From: Caulobacter sp. NIBR1757
GTDB taxonomy: Bacteria > Pseudomonadota > Alphaproteobacteria > Caulobacterales > Caulobacteraceae
Assembly (NCBI RefSeq): GCF_027912495.1
Contig: NZ_CP115463.1
Span: 1,263,501-1,327,500 of the forward strand
DNA: 64,000 nucleotides
Direction of reading: 5' to 3'
Shown here: positions 44,065 through 54,792 of the stretch, in pieces
Numbering within the stretch: position 1 is the first letter of the stretch
Layout of the letters: every line of letters starts with the position of its first letter
The notes under the pieces: model-generated
What the model was told of the DNA's origin: nothing
What the model saw: the letters and a program-made list of their open reading frames with translations, nothing else
The model's database searches: none
Position numbers and translations under genes: made by a program

Positions 44065-44973
44065 ATGACAGCCAGCGTCAGCCTGATTGTTCCGACCCAA
44101 CGCCGCCCGACCGGGCTGGCGACGGCTTTACGCTCGCTGGTCTGCCAGACCGGCGTCGATCCGGCGCAATTGGAATTGGTCGTCGCCGACAATGACGCCG
44201 TCCCGTCGGCCCAGGCCTTCGTCGAAGGCCTGATCGCTCCGTTCCCGGTCCGCTACGTCCACGAACCCCGCCCAGGCGTCGCCAACGTCCGCAACGCCGC
44301 GCTCGCCGTCGCCGCCGGCGAGCTGATCGCCTTCCTCGACGACGACGAGGAAGCCCCGCCGACCTGGCTGGCCGACCTCATCGCCGCGCAGACTGCGCTG
44401 AACGCCGACGCCGTCTTCGGCCCGGTTCGCGGGCGCGCGCCGGAAGGCGTGCGGCACCGGGCCTACCTGGAAGACTTCTTCTCCCGCCACGGCCCCGCTG
44501 ACACCCGCCGGCTGGCCAGCTGGTACGGCTGCGGCAACAGCCTGATCCGCCGGTCGGCCATGCCGCATCCCACCGCCCCGTTCGATCCGTCGCGCAACGC
44601 CAGCGGCGGCGAGGACGACCTGCTGTTCGCCCGGATGGCCGCCGCCGGTGCGACCTTCGGCTGGGCCCACGCCGCCTTCGTCTGGGAAGATCCGGTCCCC
44701 TCGCGCCTGACCCTCGCCTACGCCCTGCGCCGCGCCTTCGCCTACGGCCAGGGGCCGAGCGAGCACTGCGCGGCCGAGAAGAACGTCGGCGGCATCGTGC
44801 GTTGGATGCTGGCCGGGCTGGTGCAGACCGCCCTGTGGACGCCGGTGGTGGCGATCAAATGGGCCCTGGTCGCCCCCGACCGGGCCATGCCGCTGGACCG
44901 GCTGATGCGCGGCCTCGGCAAGACCTTCTGGTTCCCGCCCTTCAGCCAGACCTTTTACGGCCGCCCTGCGTAA
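44065..44973 (+). CDS. Family 2 glycosyltransferase
   Basis: A 302-residue GT-A enzyme. It begins SLIVPTQRRPTGLATALRSL, has VVADNDAVPSA, the first DxD-type region AFLDDDEEAPPTWL and SASGGEDDLLFARM-like acidic site (NASGGEDDLLFARM). A hydrophobic C-terminal stretch (MLAGLVQTALWTPVVAIKW) suggests membrane association. The acceptor is unknown. The neighbours give no pathway. Confidence 0.85.
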   Translation: MTASVSLIVPTQRRPTGLATALRSLVCQTGVDPAQLELVVADNDAVPSAQAFVEGLIAPFPVRYVHEPRPGVANVRNAALAVAAGELIAFLDDDEEAPPTWLADLIAAQTALNADAVFGPVRGRAPEGVRHRAYLEDFFSRHGPADTRRLASWYGCGNSLIRRSAMPHPTAPFDPSRNASGGEDDLLFARMAAAGATFGWAHAAFVWEDPVPSRLTLAYALRRAFAYGQGPSEHCAAEKNVGGIVRWMLAGLVQTALWTPVVAIKWALVAPDRAMPLDRLMRGLGKTFWFPPFSQTFYGRPA

Positions 44974-45016
44974 GGGAAGCCTTGCACCGCCTGCCTCGGC
45001 ATTCCAGAAGGGGACG

Positions 45017-45535
45017 ATGAGCCCGTCCCGCACCATCACCCTCGACGGCGACCTGATCGCCGACGCCCGGGCGCTCCGGGACGCCTTCGGCTGTTTCACC
45101 ACCGGCGTCACCGTGGTCACCACCCGCGCCGCCGACGGCCGGCAGGTCGGCTTCACCGTCAACGCCTTCTCCTCGGTCAGCCTCGATCCGCCGCTGGCCC
45201 TGGTCTGCGTCGATCTCAAGGCGTCGAGCCTGCCGTTCCTGGAACAGGCCGGGAAGTTCTCGGTCAACGTCCTGCACGCCGACCAGGAGGACATGGCCCG
45301 CCGCTTCACCGTGAAGACGGCCGACCGGTTCGAGGGCCTGGAGTGCGAGACCTGGGACCACGGGGTGCCGATCCTGCCCGGCTGCATGGCCAACTTCGAG
45401 CTGGAAACGGTGCAGGTCATCGACGCCGGCGACCACCGCATCTTCATCGGCCGCATCCTCAAGGTGCGCTTCGATCCCGAACATGAGCCGCTGGTCTACT
45501 TGCGCGGTCAGTTCCGGCGGGTGCATACCGATTAG
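45017..45535 (+). CDS. Flavin reductase-like FMN-binding protein
   Basis: A 172-residue protein of the HpaC-like flavin reductases. It has LRDAFGCFTTGVTVVTT, VGFTVNAFSSVSLDPPLALV and LPGCMANFELE, and IFIGRILKVR near the end. The family uses NAD(P)H to reduce FMN for two-component monooxygenases. The monooxygenase at 34213 would need such a partner, but the genes are 10 kb apart and share no visible operator. Confidence 0.87.
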   Translation: MSPSRTITLDGDLIADARALRDAFGCFTTGVTVVTTRAADGRQVGFTVNAFSSVSLDPPLALVCVDLKASSLPFLEQAGKFSVNVLHADQEDMARRFTVKTADRFEGLECETWDHGVPILPGCMANFELETVQVIDAGDHRIFIGRILKVRFDPEHEPLVYLRGQFRRVHTD

Positions 45536-45614
45536 CAACCCTGCTGGCGACACCAAAAGTCGCGTCCCGCCTGACGTTGGGTCATACTTTTGCGCACCCG
45601 CGCCATCGCTTATC

Positions 45615-45630
45615 TTACCGTGAACGTAAA
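45615..45630. promoter_or_regulatory. Palindromic operator-like site upstream of the thiolase
   Basis: TTACCGTGAACGTAAA is an imperfect 16-bp palindrome 25 bp before the thiolase start. It resembles TTTACGTnnACGTAAA sites of acyl-CoA or branched-chain regulators (LiuR/FadR-like). The regulator is not in the window. Confidence 0.35.
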
Positions 45631-45654
45631 CGACAACCTGTCGGGAGAGCCCCA

Positions 45655-46827
45655 ATGGCCGAAGCCTATATCGTCGCCGCAAAACGTACCGCCGGAGGCC
45701 GCAAGGGCGGCCGTCTCGCCGGCTGGCACCCCGCCGACCTCGCCGCCCAGGTGCTGGAAGGCCTGATCAAGGATGTGGACGCCGATCCCGCCCTGATCGA
45801 GGACGTCATCATGGGCTGCGTCGGCCAGGCCGGTGAGCAGTCGGTCAACATCGCCCGCAACGCCATCCTCGCCTCGTCCCTGCCGGAAAGCGTGCCGGGC
45901 ACCAGCGTCGACCGCCAGTGCGGCTCCTCGCAGCAGGCCATCCACTTCGCCGCTCAGGCGGTCATGTCGGGCGCGATGGACATCGTCATCGCCTCGGGCG
46001 TCGAGAGCATGAGCCGCGTGCCGATGGGCACCCCGGCTATCCTGGCCCTGAAGGCCGGCATGGGCAGCTACATGAGCCCCAACATCCAGGAGCGCTACCC
46101 GAACATCCAGTTCAGCCAGTTCGCCGGCGCCGAGATGATCGCCACCAAGTACGGCCTGACCAAGGACCAGCTGGACGAGTACGGCTACAACAGCCACCGC
46201 AAGGCGATCGAGGCCACCAAGGCTGGCAAGTTCGCCAATGAGATCGTGCCGGTGAAGATCAAGACGGCCGAAGGCGTCGAGGAAGAACACACCGTCGACG
46301 AGGGCATCCGCTTCGAGGCCAGCCTGGAAGCCATGCGCGGCGTCAAGCTGCTGCAGGAAGGCGGCGCCCTGACCGCCGCGACGTCCAGCCAGATCTGCGA
46401 CGGCGCCTCGGGCGTGATCGTCGTCAACGAGAAGGGACTGAAACAACTGGGCGTCGAGCCGCTGGCCCGCATCCACCACATGACCGTCATCGGTCATGAC
46501 CCGGTGATCATGCTCGAAGCCCCGATCCCGGCCACCCTGCGGGCGCTGGAAAAGAGCGGCCTGAAGATCGGCGACATCGACGCCTTCGAGGTCAACGAGG
46601 CCTTCGCTTCGGTCCCCGTCGCCTGGCTGCAGGCCACCGGCGCCGACCCGGACCGCCTGAACGTCAACGGCGGCGCGATCAGCCTGGGTCACCCGCTGGG
46701 CGGCTCGGGCGCGAAGCTGATGGCGACGCTGGTCAACGCCCTGATCGACCGCAAGGGCAAGTACGGCCTGCAGACGATGTGCGAGGGCGGTGGTCTCGCC
46801 AACGTGACGATCATCGAGCGGCTGTAG
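45655..46827 (+). CDS. Acetyl-CoA acyltransferase (thiolase)
   Basis: A 390-residue thiolase. The nucleophile is C89 in SVDRQCGSSQQAIHFA, the His is in NGGAISLGHPLGGSGAKL, and the second Cys is in MCEGGGLANVTII. Its length and N-terminus (AYIVAAKRTAGGRKGG) fit a degradative beta-ketothiolase. It cleaves 3-ketoacyl-CoA with CoA. It is a single gene ended by a strong terminator. Confidence 0.92.
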   Translation: MAEAYIVAAKRTAGGRKGGRLAGWHPADLAAQVLEGLIKDVDADPALIEDVIMGCVGQAGEQSVNIARNAILASSLPESVPGTSVDRQCGSSQQAIHFAAQAVMSGAMDIVIASGVESMSRVPMGTPAILALKAGMGSYMSPNIQERYPNIQFSQFAGAEMIATKYGLTKDQLDEYGYNSHRKAIEATKAGKFANEIVPVKIKTAEGVEEEHTVDEGIRFEASLEAMRGVKLLQEGGALTAATSSQICDGASGVIVVNEKGLKQLGVEPLARIHHMTVIGHDPVIMLEAPIPATLRALEKSGLKIGDIDAFEVNEAFASVPVAWLQATGADPDRLNVNGGAISLGHPLGGSGAKLMATLVNALIDRKGKYGLQTMCEGGGLANVTIIERL

Positions 46828-46851
46828 GCTTCAACTCGCTGAAATGTTTGA

Positions 46852-46882
46852 GGGCCGCCGGCGAAAGCCGGCGGCCCTTTTT
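46852..46882 (+). terminator. Rho-independent terminator after the thiolase
   Basis: GGGCCGCCGGC pairs perfectly with GCCGGCGGCCC across a GAAA loop and is followed by TTTTT. This is the clearest terminator in the window. Confidence 0.93.
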
Positions 46883-46885
46883 CGT

Positions 46886-47050
46886 CTCTCCCCGAATTGG
46901 GGAGGGCAGGCCGAAGGCCGGGTGGGGAAGTGGGTCACCACAGCCGGCCGGTCAGGCTTCTCAGTACTTGAACTCGAAAGTCAGTGACCGACTTCCCCAC
47001 CCGACGCGCGTAACCGCGCGTCTGCCCTCCCCAATTCGGGGAGGAAGGTC
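46886..47050. repeat. Hairpin repeat family B, copy 2
   Basis: Same terminal hairpins and CGACGCGCGTAACCGCGCGT core as copy 1, between the convergent thiolase and lipoprotein genes. The middle ~50 bp differ from copy 1. Confidence 0.87.
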
Positions 47051-48347
47051 AGCGGGGCGTCACCCGCCAGATGATGTTGCCCACGTCGTCAGACACCAGC
47101 AGGCCGCCGGTCTTGTCCTCGACAATGGCCACCGGCCGGCCCTGCGCTTCCTTTTTTGCATTGAGGAAGCCGTCGAGCACGACCACCGGACCGCCCGAGG
47201 GATTACCCGCCACGAACGGCACGTAGATCACCCGGTAGCCGCTGGGCGGATCGCGGTTCCAGCTGCCGTGCTGGGCGACGAAGACCCCGCCGCGCCAGTT
47301 GGCGGGCAGCAGCGAGCCGCCGTAGAAGTGGATGCCGAGCGAGGCGGTGTGGGCGCCGAGGCCGTAGCTGGGCTTCAGGGCCTTGGCGACCATGGCGGGG
47401 TTAGCCGGCTTGACCCGGACATCGACGTTCTGGCCCCAGTAGCTCCAGGGCCAGCCGTAGAAGCCACCATCGCGGACCACGGTCATGTAGTCGGGCGGGG
47501 TGTCCTGCCCGATCATGTCGCGCTCGTTGACCGCCGCCCAGAGTTGGCCGGTGACCGGCTCCCAGGCCAGGCCGTTGGCGTTGCGCAGGCCGGAGGCGAA
47601 CACGCGGCGGCCGGATCCGTCGGGGTTCATCTCCAGGATGGCGGCGCGGTCCTTTTCGACCGCCAGCCCTTCGTCGGCGATGTTGCTGCTCGACCCGACG
47701 CCGACCAGTAGCTTGGTCCCATCCTTCGAGGCGATGATGTTGCGGGCCCAGTGGCCGTTGGAGCCGGTGGCCGGCAGGTCGGCGATCTTCTTGCCGGCGC
47801 CGTCGATCTTCGTGGCCCCCTCGGCATAGTCGAACACGACCACGCTGTCGGTGTTGGCGACGAACAGCTGATTGCCGACCAGCACCATGCCGGACGGGGA
47901 GTTGAGGCCGGTGATGAAGGGGACCTTCAGCTCGGCGACGCCATCGCCGTCGGCATCGCGAAGCAGGGTGATGCGGTTGGGGCTGGGCACGCCGGCTCCG
48001 GCCTTTTTCATCATGTTCTTGGCGACCATGGCGGTCAGGCCCTTGCCCTCGCGCGGCGGGCTGTTGCTCTCGGAGACGAGGATGTCGCCGTTGGGCAGGG
48101 CGTAGAGCCAGCGGGGGTGTTCGAGACCCTCGGCGAAACGGGCGACCTTCAGGCCCTCGGCCGGGACGGGCGCAGCGTCCTTGGGCCAGCCAACCGCCTG
48201 GCGGGCGTTGATCGTCGGCAGCGGTGTGGATTTGGCCGCGGGCATCTTCGGGTTGGGGCCGTAGCCTTCCGATCCGTCGGAGGTGGTGGCTTTCTGGCAG
48301 GCGGAAAGAGCGACCAGGGCGAAGCCGGTCAGCAGCAGACGTTTCAT
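47049..48347 (-). CDS. Sorbosone-dehydrogenase-like beta-propeller lipoprotein 1
   Basis: A 432-residue lipoprotein. The lipobox is LSAC (Cys17 in VALSACQKAT). The propeller carries GLEHPRWLYALPNGDILVSE, SPSGMVLVGNQLFVANTD, SNGHWARNIIASKDGTKLLV and [20 protein letters not shown], as in the L-sorbosone dehydrogenase/PQQ-sugar-dehydrogenase family. These proteins act in the periplasm with PQQ or Ca. The substrate here is unknown. A paralogue lies 36 nt upstream. Confidence 0.84.
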   Translation of the reverse strand: MKRLLLTGFALVALSACQKATTSDGSEGYGPNPKMPAAKSTPLPTINARQAVGWPKDAAPVPAEGLKVARFAEGLEHPRWLYALPNGDILVSESNSPPREGKGLTAMVAKNMMKKAGAGVPSPNRITLLRDADGDGVAELKVPFITGLNSPSGMVLVGNQLFVANTDSVVVFDYAEGATKIDGAGKKIADLPATGSNGHWARNIIASKDGTKLLVGVGSSSNIADEGLAVEKDRAAILEMNPDGSGRRVFASGLRNANGLAWEPVTGQLWAAVNERDMIGQDTPPDYMTVVRDGGFYGWPWSYWGQNVDVRVKPANPAMVAKALKPSYGLGAHTASLGIHFYGGSLLPANWRGGVFVAQHGSWNRDPPSGYRVIYVPFVAGNPSGGPVVVLDGFLNAKKEAQGRPVAIVEDKTGGLLVSDDVGNIIWRVTPR

Positions 48348-48382
48348 GGAGGGCTCCCCGAATTTTGGAGAACCCTAGGTGG

Positions 48383-49690
48383 CTATCCCGCCGGCGTCAC
48401 GCGCCAGATGACGTTGCCGACGTCGTCGGCCACCAGCAAGGCGCCGGCCTTGTCGACCGCGACGCCGACCGGGCGGCCCTTGGCCTGGACCTTGTCGTCC
48501 AGGAAGCCCGTCAGCACGTCCTGGGGCGGGCCGCTGGGCTTGCCGCCGGTGAAGGGGACGAAGACGACCTTGTAGCCGCTGACGGGGTCGCGGTTCCAGG
48601 AGCCGTGCTGGCCGATCAGGGCGCCGCCGCGATACTGCCCGAGCAGGTCGCCGCGATAGAAGGTAAGGCCGAGGGAGGCGGTGTGGGCGCCGAGCGCATA
48701 GTCGGGGGTCAGGGCGGCGGCGACCTTGGCCGGGTCCTGCGGTTTGACCCGGGAATCGACGCGGCCCCAGTAGCTGTAGGGCCAGCCGTAGAAGCCACCG
48801 TCCTTGACGCTGGTCATGTAGTCGGGAACGAGGTCGTGGCCGATCTCGTCGCGCTCGTTGACCGCCGTCCACAGCATCCCCGAGGTCGGCTCCCAGTCCA
48901 TGCCGTTGGGATTGCGCAGGCCGGTGGCGAACAGGCGTTTCTGGCCGGTCGCCAGGTCGATTTCCCAGATGGCGGCGCGGCCCGCTTCCTTGTCGAGGCC
49001 GTTCTCGCCGACGTTGCTGTTGGAGCCGACGGTGGCGTAGAGCTTCGCGCCGTCCGGGCTGGCGATGATGTTCTTGGTCCAGTGGTGGTTGATCGGGCCG
49101 GCCGGCAGATCGGTGACCCTGGTCGGCGCGGCGGTGATGCTGGTGGCGCCTGGCGTGTAGGGGAAGCTGACCACGGCGTCGCTGTTGGCGACATAGAAGG
49201 TGTTTCCGACGAGGGCCATGCCGAACGGCGAGTTGAGGCCGGTCAGGAAGGCGGTCTTGGTCTCGGCCACGCCGTCGCCGTCGGCGTCCCGCAGGAGGCT
49301 GATGCGGTTGGCGGTCGGGGCGGCGGCGCCGGCGTTCTTCATCACCGCCTTCATCACCGCGCCCTTGATGCCCTTGCCGTCCTCGGGCTTGGGCGGGGCG
49401 TTGGTCTCGGCGACCAGGACGTCGCCATTGGGCAGGACGTAGAGCCAGCGGGGATGGTCGAGTCCGCCCGCGAAAGCCTCCACCTTGAGACCGGCGGCGG
49501 CGATCGGCTTGTCACCACCCGGCCAGCCGACCGCCTTGCGGGCGTTGATGGTCGGGATCAGGGCCTTCTGCGGTTCGACGATGGTCGGGGTAGGGCCGTA
49601 GGTCGCAGAGGCGGGCAGGCTGGTCTTGCCGGAACAGGCGGCGAGGGCGAGGAGCGAGGCGCCGAGCAGGGCGCGGGAAGGGGTGTTCAC
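48383..49690 (-). CDS. Sorbosone-dehydrogenase-like beta-propeller lipoprotein 2
   Basis: A 435-residue lipoprotein, paralogue of the gene just downstream. I place the start at GTG 49690 because it leaves a normal signal ([17 protein letters not shown]); an ATG at 49723 would add 11 residues. It shows [40 protein letters not shown] and [20 protein letters not shown]. Tandem duplication is plain from the shared order of motifs. Confidence 0.84.
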   Translation of the reverse strand: MNTPSRALLGASLLALAACSGKTSLPASATYGPTPTIVEPQKALIPTINARKAVGWPGGDKPIAAAGLKVEAFAGGLDHPRWLYVLPNGDVLVAETNAPPKPEDGKGIKGAVMKAVMKNAGAAAPTANRISLLRDADGDGVAETKTAFLTGLNSPFGMALVGNTFYVANSDAVVSFPYTPGATSITAAPTRVTDLPAGPINHHWTKNIIASPDGAKLYATVGSNSNVGENGLDKEAGRAAIWEIDLATGQKRLFATGLRNPNGMDWEPTSGMLWTAVNERDEIGHDLVPDYMTSVKDGGFYGWPYSYWGRVDSRVKPQDPAKVAAALTPDYALGAHTASLGLTFYRGDLLGQYRGGALIGQHGSWNRDPVSGYKVVFVPFTGGKPSGPPQDVLTGFLDDKVQAKGRPVGVAVDKAGALLVADDVGNVIWRVTPAG

Positions 49691-49754
49691 AGGCGGACGT
49701 CCTTGGCCGGCGTATCCGGCCAAGGCAAAGCGTCCCGCGCCTGAGGTTGTTCCG

Positions 49755-50465
49755 TCAGCCGCGGGGCTGGCGCAGTCGGGCGGTGAAGCGCTGGGCGCCG
49801 GCCGGGTAGAGGAAGCGGGCGCTGGTCACGCAGGCGCCCGAGGCCCAGGTCTTGCGCTCCAGGCAGAGCAGGGGCGAACCTGTTGAAATTCCGAGGCGTT
49901 TCGCGGTCTGCCCATCGGCCGCCAGGGCGCTAATGCCGTGCTCGGCCTCGGTCCACGGCACATGATCCAGCAGCCAGGCGCCGGGCGGCTGGTCCTCGAA
50001 GCGCTCACGGGCGGCGGCGGGGGCGGCGTCGAGGTTGATCAGCCGCTCTTCGAGGGCGTGGGGCCCGCCGTCGGCGAGGTGCAGGCCGATGACCTGCAGG
50101 ATCGGCGCGCCTTCGGCGACCTCCAGCGCAGCCGCTTCGTCGGCCGAGGCGCCGGCCTCGCGGCGGGCCAGGCGGCGGAATGCGTACTCGCGACCCGAGG
50201 CGCGAACCTCGGCGGCGACGTCGCGGATGTCCAGGACAGTTTCCTGCACGGTCCGGCGGGCGACGAAGGTGCCGGCCCGCTTGCGGCGCTGCACCATGCC
50301 GGCTTCGGCCAGGGCGCCCAGGGCCCGGCTGACCGTCATGCGGGCGCAGTTCCATTCGGCGGCGAGCTGGGTCTCGTTGGGCAGCTTCTCTCCGGGCTTG
50401 TAGATGCCGGCCAGGATGTCGGCCTCGAGGCGGGCGCGGATGGCTTCGTGGAGGGGCTGGTTCAT
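49755..50465 (-). CDS. hutC: HutC, GntR-family repressor of histidine utilisation
   Basis: A 236-residue GntR/HutC regulator. The wHTH is [20 protein letters not shown] then [21 protein letters not shown], and the C-terminal UTRA domain ends [11 protein letters not shown]. In other bacteria HutC represses hut genes and is released by urocanate. It overlaps hutF by 4 nt. The palindrome at 51832 is its likely operator. Confidence 0.9.
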   Translation of the reverse strand: MNQPLHEAIRARLEADILAGIYKPGEKLPNETQLAAEWNCARMTVSRALGALAEAGMVQRRKRAGTFVARRTVQETVLDIRDVAAEVRASGREYAFRRLARREAGASADEAAALEVAEGAPILQVIGLHLADGGPHALEERLINLDAAPAAARERFEDQPPGAWLLDHVPWTEAEHGISALAADGQTAKRLGISTGSPLLCLERKTWASGACVTSARFLYPAGAQRFTARLRQPRG

Positions 50466-51805
50466 GCGGTGAGGCCTTTGAGGACGGCGCTGTAGCGGGC
50501 GTTGAAAGCGGATCGGTGAATGTGGCGGCCGTTCTCGACCACCCGGCGGCCACCGGCGTAGACGGCGGCGATGGCGGCGCGGCCCTGGCTGAACACCCAG
50601 GTGTCGAGGGCCAGATCGTCGCTGCGGCCGGCCATGTCGGGGTGGTCCATGTTCAGGCAGACGACGTCGGCGCGGTGGCCGACGGCGAGGGCGCCGAGCG
50701 GTTGGCCGAGGGCCTGGGCGCCGCCTTGCAGGGCGCCGGTGAGCAGGGCGCGGCCGGTGCTTTCGCCCTCGGTCTGGGAGAGGAGGTTGCGGCCGCGGAG
50801 GCTCAGGCGCTGGGCGTATTCCAGCTGGCGCAGCTCGCCGGCGGCGTCGATGGCGATGTTGCTGTCGGTGCCGACGCCGAAGCGGCCGTTGGCGGCGAGG
50901 TAGGCGCTGGAGGGGAAGATGCCGTCTCCGAGGTTGGCTTCGGTGATGGGGCAGAGGCCGGCGACCGCGCCGGATCTGGCAAGGTTTTCAGTCTCTTGCG
51001 GGGTCAGATGAGTGGCGTGGATCAGGCACCATCTGGCGTCCACACCGGCATTGTTCAGCAGCCATTCGACCGGGCGCTGGCCGGACCAGGCGAGGCAGTC
51101 CTCGACCTCCTTGACCTGTTCGGCGGCGTGGATGTGCACCAGGCCGTCGGTCAGGGGGAGAATGGCTTGCAGCTCGTCCGGGGTGGCGGCGCGGAGGCTG
51201 TGAGGGGCGACGCCGACGGTGGCGCCGTCCTTCCGGAGGGCTTCGACGATGCGGGCGAAGCGACTGGGATCATTGATAAATCGACGCTGACCGGGGGTCG
51301 GGGGTTCGCCGCCGAAGGTGGCGTGGGCGTAGAAGACGGGCAGCATGGTGATGCCGATGCCGGTGTCGGCGGCGGCCTTCAGATGGCGGCGGGCGAGCTC
51401 GGCGACGTCGGCGTAGGGGCTGCCGTCCGGGCTGTGGTGCAGGTAGTGGAACTCGGCGACGGCGGTAAAGCCGGCCTCCAGCATGTCGGCGAAGGCGTAG
51501 GCGGCGATGGCCTCGACCTCGTCGGGGCCGAGGCGCGCCAGGAAGCGGTACATGACCTCGCGCCAGGTCCAGAAGCTGTCGGCGGCGGGGCCGCGGCGTT
51601 CGGCCAGGCCGGCCATGGCGCGCTGAAAGGCGTGGCTGTGGAGGTTGGGCAGGCCGGGGACGCCGAGCGCCTCGCGGGATTCGCCCGAAATGGGCGGTGT
51701 GTCTATTTGCAGCGCCGTGATCAGCCCATCCTCGCAGGTGATGCGCACATCGCTGGCCCAGCCGTCGGGCAGCAGGGCGCGGTCGAGGAAGAGGGTCGTC
51801 TGCAT
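50462..51805 (-). CDS. hutF: HutF, formimidoylglutamate deiminase
   Basis: A 447-residue amidohydrolase that converts N-formimidoyl-Glu to N-formyl-Glu and ammonia. Metal ligands are in [15 protein letters not shown], with [16 protein letters not shown] and [10 protein letters not shown] after it. The route with HutF and HutG (formylglutamate deformylase) replaces the one-step HutG hydrolase. It is divergent from hutI across the HutC operator. Confidence 0.93.
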   Translation of the reverse strand: MQTTLFLDRALLPDGWASDVRITCEDGLITALQIDTPPISGESREALGVPGLPNLHSHAFQRAMAGLAERRGPAADSFWTWREVMYRFLARLGPDEVEAIAAYAFADMLEAGFTAVAEFHYLHHSPDGSPYADVAELARRHLKAAADTGIGITMLPVFYAHATFGGEPPTPGQRRFINDPSRFARIVEALRKDGATVGVAPHSLRAATPDELQAILPLTDGLVHIHAAEQVKEVEDCLAWSGQRPVEWLLNNAGVDARWCLIHATHLTPQETENLARSGAVAGLCPITEANLGDGIFPSSAYLAANGRFGVGTDSNIAIDAAGELRQLEYAQRLSLRGRNLLSQTEGESTGRALLTGALQGGAQALGQPLGALAVGHRADVVCLNMDHPDMAGRSDDLALDTWVFSQGRAAIAAVYAGGRRVVENGRHIHRSAFNARYSAVLKGLTA

Positions 51806-51831
51806 GGCCCGGAGGATCAGGTTGCAAGATG

Positions 51832-51849
51832 AATATGTCTAGACATATT
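51832..51849. promoter_or_regulatory. HutC operator in the hutF-hutI divergent promoter
   Basis: AATATGTCTAGACATATT, a perfect palindrome, lies 27 bp from the hutF start and 25 bp from the hutI start. HutC of proteobacteria binds a TGTATACA-type or TGTCTAGACA-type palindrome at such promoters. Confidence 0.87.
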
Positions 51850-51873
51850 GTGCGCCCACTTCGTGGAGGCCTC

Positions 51874-53076
51874 ATGCATTTCGACCGACTCTGGCGCGGG
51901 GGACGGCTGGCGACTCTCGACGAGTCGAAAGGCGGTCTCGGCCTCGTCGAGGACGGGTCGGTGGGGTGTGTTGCCGGCCGGATCGCCTTTGTCGGCGCCG
52001 GGCTGCCGGAAGGCTGGACGGCCGATGAGGTGATCGAGCTGGAGGGGCGGCTGGTCACCCCAGGGCTGATCGACTGTCACACCCATCTGGTGTTCGCCGG
52101 CGACCGGGCGGACGAGTTCGAGATGCGGCTGCGGGGCGAGACCTACGAGACCATCGCGGCGGCCGGGGGCGGCATCGTCTCGACGGTGGCGAAGACGCGG
52201 GCGGCGAGCGAAGAGCAGTTGGTGGCGAGCGCGCTGGAGCGGCTGGACCGGTTGCTGGCCGAGGGGGTGACGGCGGTCGAGGTGAAGTCGGGCTATGGGC
52301 TCGATCTCGAGAGCGAGCTGAAGATGCTGCGGGCGGCGCGGGCGCTGGAGGGGGCGCGGGCGGTGAGCGTGGCGACCAGCCTGCTGGCGGCGCACACCCT
52401 GCCGCCGGAGCATCGGGATAGCCGCGAGGTCTATGTCGCCAAGGTGGTTGAGGAAATCATCCCGGCGGCGGTGGGGCTGGCCGATGCGGTCGATGCCTTC
52501 TGCGAGAGCAACGCCTTTACGCCGGACGAGGTGCGGCGGGTGTTCGACGCGGCCAGGGCGCATGGGCTGCCGGTGCGGCTGCATGCCGACCAGCGGACGG
52601 CCGGCGGCGGGGCGCAGTTGGCGGCGAAGTATGGGGCCTTGAGCGCCGACCATCTGGAGCGGACGGATGCGGCGGGCGCGCGGGCGCTAGCCCAGGCGGG
52701 GACGGTGGCGGTGCTGTTGCCGGGGGCCTTCTACGCGCTGCGGGACGAGGCGAAGCCGCCGGTGGCGCTGTTCCGTGAGGCGGGGGTGCGGATGGCGGTG
52801 GCGACGGACTGCAATCCGGGGAGTTCGCCGCTGACCTCGCTGCTGACGGCGGTGAACATGGCGGTGATCCTGTTCGGGCTGACGGTTGACGAGGCGTTGG
52901 CGGGGGTGACGCGCGAGGCGGCGCGGGCGATCGGGCGCTGGGACGAGATGGGATCGCTGGAGGTGGGCAAGGCCTGCAACCTGGCGATCTGGGATGCGAC
53001 CCGGCCGGTCGAGCTGGCCTATTGGCTGGGGCGCAATCCGTTGCGCTCCCGCGTGTTTCAGGGAGAGCCGTCGTGA
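51874..53076 (+). CDS. hutI: HutI, imidazolonepropionase
   Basis: A 400-residue amidohydrolase that opens imidazolonepropionate to formimidoyl-Glu. It has [20 protein letters not shown] (metal His pair), [28 protein letters not shown] and [14 protein letters not shown]. The start is ATG 51874 after GTGGAGG; an ATG at 51829 lies before the operator and is rejected. It overlaps hutH by 4 nt (GTGA). Confidence 0.94.
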   Translation: MHFDRLWRGGRLATLDESKGGLGLVEDGSVGCVAGRIAFVGAGLPEGWTADEVIELEGRLVTPGLIDCHTHLVFAGDRADEFEMRLRGETYETIAAAGGGIVSTVAKTRAASEEQLVASALERLDRLLAEGVTAVEVKSGYGLDLESELKMLRAARALEGARAVSVATSLLAAHTLPPEHRDSREVYVAKVVEEIIPAAVGLADAVDAFCESNAFTPDEVRRVFDAARAHGLPVRLHADQRTAGGGAQLAAKYGALSADHLERTDAAGARALAQAGTVAVLLPGAFYALRDEAKPPVALFREAGVRMAVATDCNPGSSPLTSLLTAVNMAVILFGLTVDEALAGVTREAARAIGRWDEMGSLEVGKACNLAIWDATRPVELAYWLGRNPLRSRVFQGEPS

Positions 53077-54599
53077 CGGTGCTGTTGACCCCCGGCGAGG
53101 CCACCCTTGCCGACTGGCGCAAGCTGTTCGAGGGGGCGACGCCGACCCTCGCGCTGAGCGCCTGGCCGGCCATCGCGGCCAGCGCGGCCGTGGTCGAGGC
53201 GATCGTCGGCAAGGGCGACGCGGTCTATGGCGTCAACACCGGCTTCGGCAAGCTGGCCAATATCCGCATCGAAACGGGTGATCTGGCGCGGCTGCAGCAG
53301 AACATCGTGCTCAGCCATGCGGCCGGGGTCGGCGAGCCGCTGGAGGCCGATGTCGTGCGGCTGATGCTGGCGCTGAAGGCGGCGAGCCTGGGGCGCGGGG
53401 CCTCCGGCGTGGCGCCGGCGACGGTGGAGATGATCCTGGCGCTGCTGGCGCGGGACTGCCTGCCGCTGATTCCGAAGCAGGGCAGCGTGGGGGCGTCGGG
53501 GGACCTGGCGCCGCTGTCGCATATGGCGGCGACCATGATCGGGGTCGGCGAGGCGTTCGTCGGCGGTCAGCGGATGCCGGCGGCGGAAGCCCTGGCGAAG
53601 GTGGGGCTGGCGCCGCTGACGCTCGGGCCCAAGGAAGGGCTGGCGCTGCTCAACGGCACGCAGTTTTCGACGGCCTGCGCGCTTGCCGGGCTGTTCCGCA
53701 TCGAGCGGGTGTTCCAGGCGGCGATGGTGGCCGGGGCCCTGTCGGTCGAGGCGGCCAAGGGGTCGGTGGCGCCGTTCGATCCGCGTATCCATGCGCTGCG
53801 AGGCCATCGCGGGCAGGCGGAGGTGGCGGCCTGGTTCCGGAGCATGCTGGAGGGTAGCGCCATCCAGGTCAGCCATGCCCATTGCGAGAAGGTGCAGGAT
53901 CCCTACTGCCTGCGCTGCCAGCCGCAGGTGATGGGGGCGATCCTCGATCTGGGGCGGCAGGCGGCGACGACGCTGGGCATCGAGGCCGGCGGGGTGACGG
54001 ACAATCCGCTGATCTTCACCGAGACCGGCGAGGCGATCAGCGGCGGCAACTTCCATGCCGAGCCGGTGGCCTTTGCCGCCGACATGCTGGCCATGGCGGT
54101 GTGCGAGATCGGCTCGATGAGTGAGCGGCGGACGGCGATGCTGGTTGATCCGGCGTTGTCGGGGTTGCCGGCGTTTCTGACGCCCAGGCCCGGGATCAAC
54201 AGCGGCTTCATGATCCCGCAGGTGACGGCGGCGGCGCTGGTGTCGGAGAACAAGCAGCGGGCTAACCCGGCGAGTGTGGATTCGATCCCGACCAGTGCGA
54301 ACCAGGAGGACCATGTGTCGATGGCGGCGCATGGGGCGCGGCGGCTGCTGGAGATGGCCGAGAACGCCGCCCAGGTGGTGGCCATTGAACTCCTGGCGGC
54401 GGCGCAGGGGTGCGATTTCCACGGCGGGCTGGCCTCGAGTGAGGGGCTGGAGGCGGTGCGTGCGCTAGTGCGCGGGTCGGTGCCGCATCTCGAGGACGAC
54501 CGGTTCTTTGCGCCGGACATGGCGGCGGCGGCGGGGTTGGTGAAGTCGGGGGCGCTGGCGAAGGCGGCGGGGCTGGAACTGCCGGGGATGGTGGAATGA
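53073..54599 (+). CDS. hutH: HutH, histidine ammonia-lyase
   Basis: A 508-residue enzyme, from GTG 53073, that deaminates His to urocanate. The MIO prosthetic group forms from A141-S142-G143 in [12 protein letters not shown]. Other hallmarks are [40 protein letters not shown] and [17 protein letters not shown]. It is coupled to hutI and followed by a family-C repeat before hutG. Confidence 0.95.
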   Translation: MTVLLTPGEATLADWRKLFEGATPTLALSAWPAIAASAAVVEAIVGKGDAVYGVNTGFGKLANIRIETGDLARLQQNIVLSHAAGVGEPLEADVVRLMLALKAASLGRGASGVAPATVEMILALLARDCLPLIPKQGSVGASGDLAPLSHMAATMIGVGEAFVGGQRMPAAEALAKVGLAPLTLGPKEGLALLNGTQFSTACALAGLFRIERVFQAAMVAGALSVEAAKGSVAPFDPRIHALRGHRGQAEVAAWFRSMLEGSAIQVSHAHCEKVQDPYCLRCQPQVMGAILDLGRQAATTLGIEAGGVTDNPLIFTETGEAISGGNFHAEPVAFAADMLAMAVCEIGSMSERRTAMLVDPALSGLPAFLTPRPGINSGFMIPQVTAAALVSENKQRANPASVDSIPTSANQEDHVSMAAHGARRLLEMAENAAQVVAIELLAAAQGCDFHGGLASSEGLEAVRALVRGSVPHLEDDRFFAPDMAAAAGLVKSGALAKAAGLELPGMVE

Positions 54600-54617
54600 T
54601 GACGGTGGAGACGGCGT

Positions 54618-54791
54618 CCTTCTCCCGCTCGCCGGGAGAAGGTGGCGGCCGCAGGCCGACGGATGAGGGCAGCGCCGGCCAGGGTCGGCGCGCGCGTTCT
54701 GGCGCCGTCGGGGCCACATCCTTCGTGAGCTGGTGCTGCCCTCATCCGACCCCCTTCGGGGGCCACCTTCTCCCGGCAAGCGGGAGAAGGG
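54618..54791. repeat. Hairpin repeat family C between hutH and hutG
   Basis: Outer arms CCTTCTCCCG...CGGGAGAAGG at both ends, inner arms GATGAGGGCAGC / GCTGCCCTCATC. It interrupts the hut operon between hutH and hutG. Its last bases GGGAGAAGGG form the ribosome binding site of hutG. Confidence 0.87.
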
Positions 54792-54792
54792 C

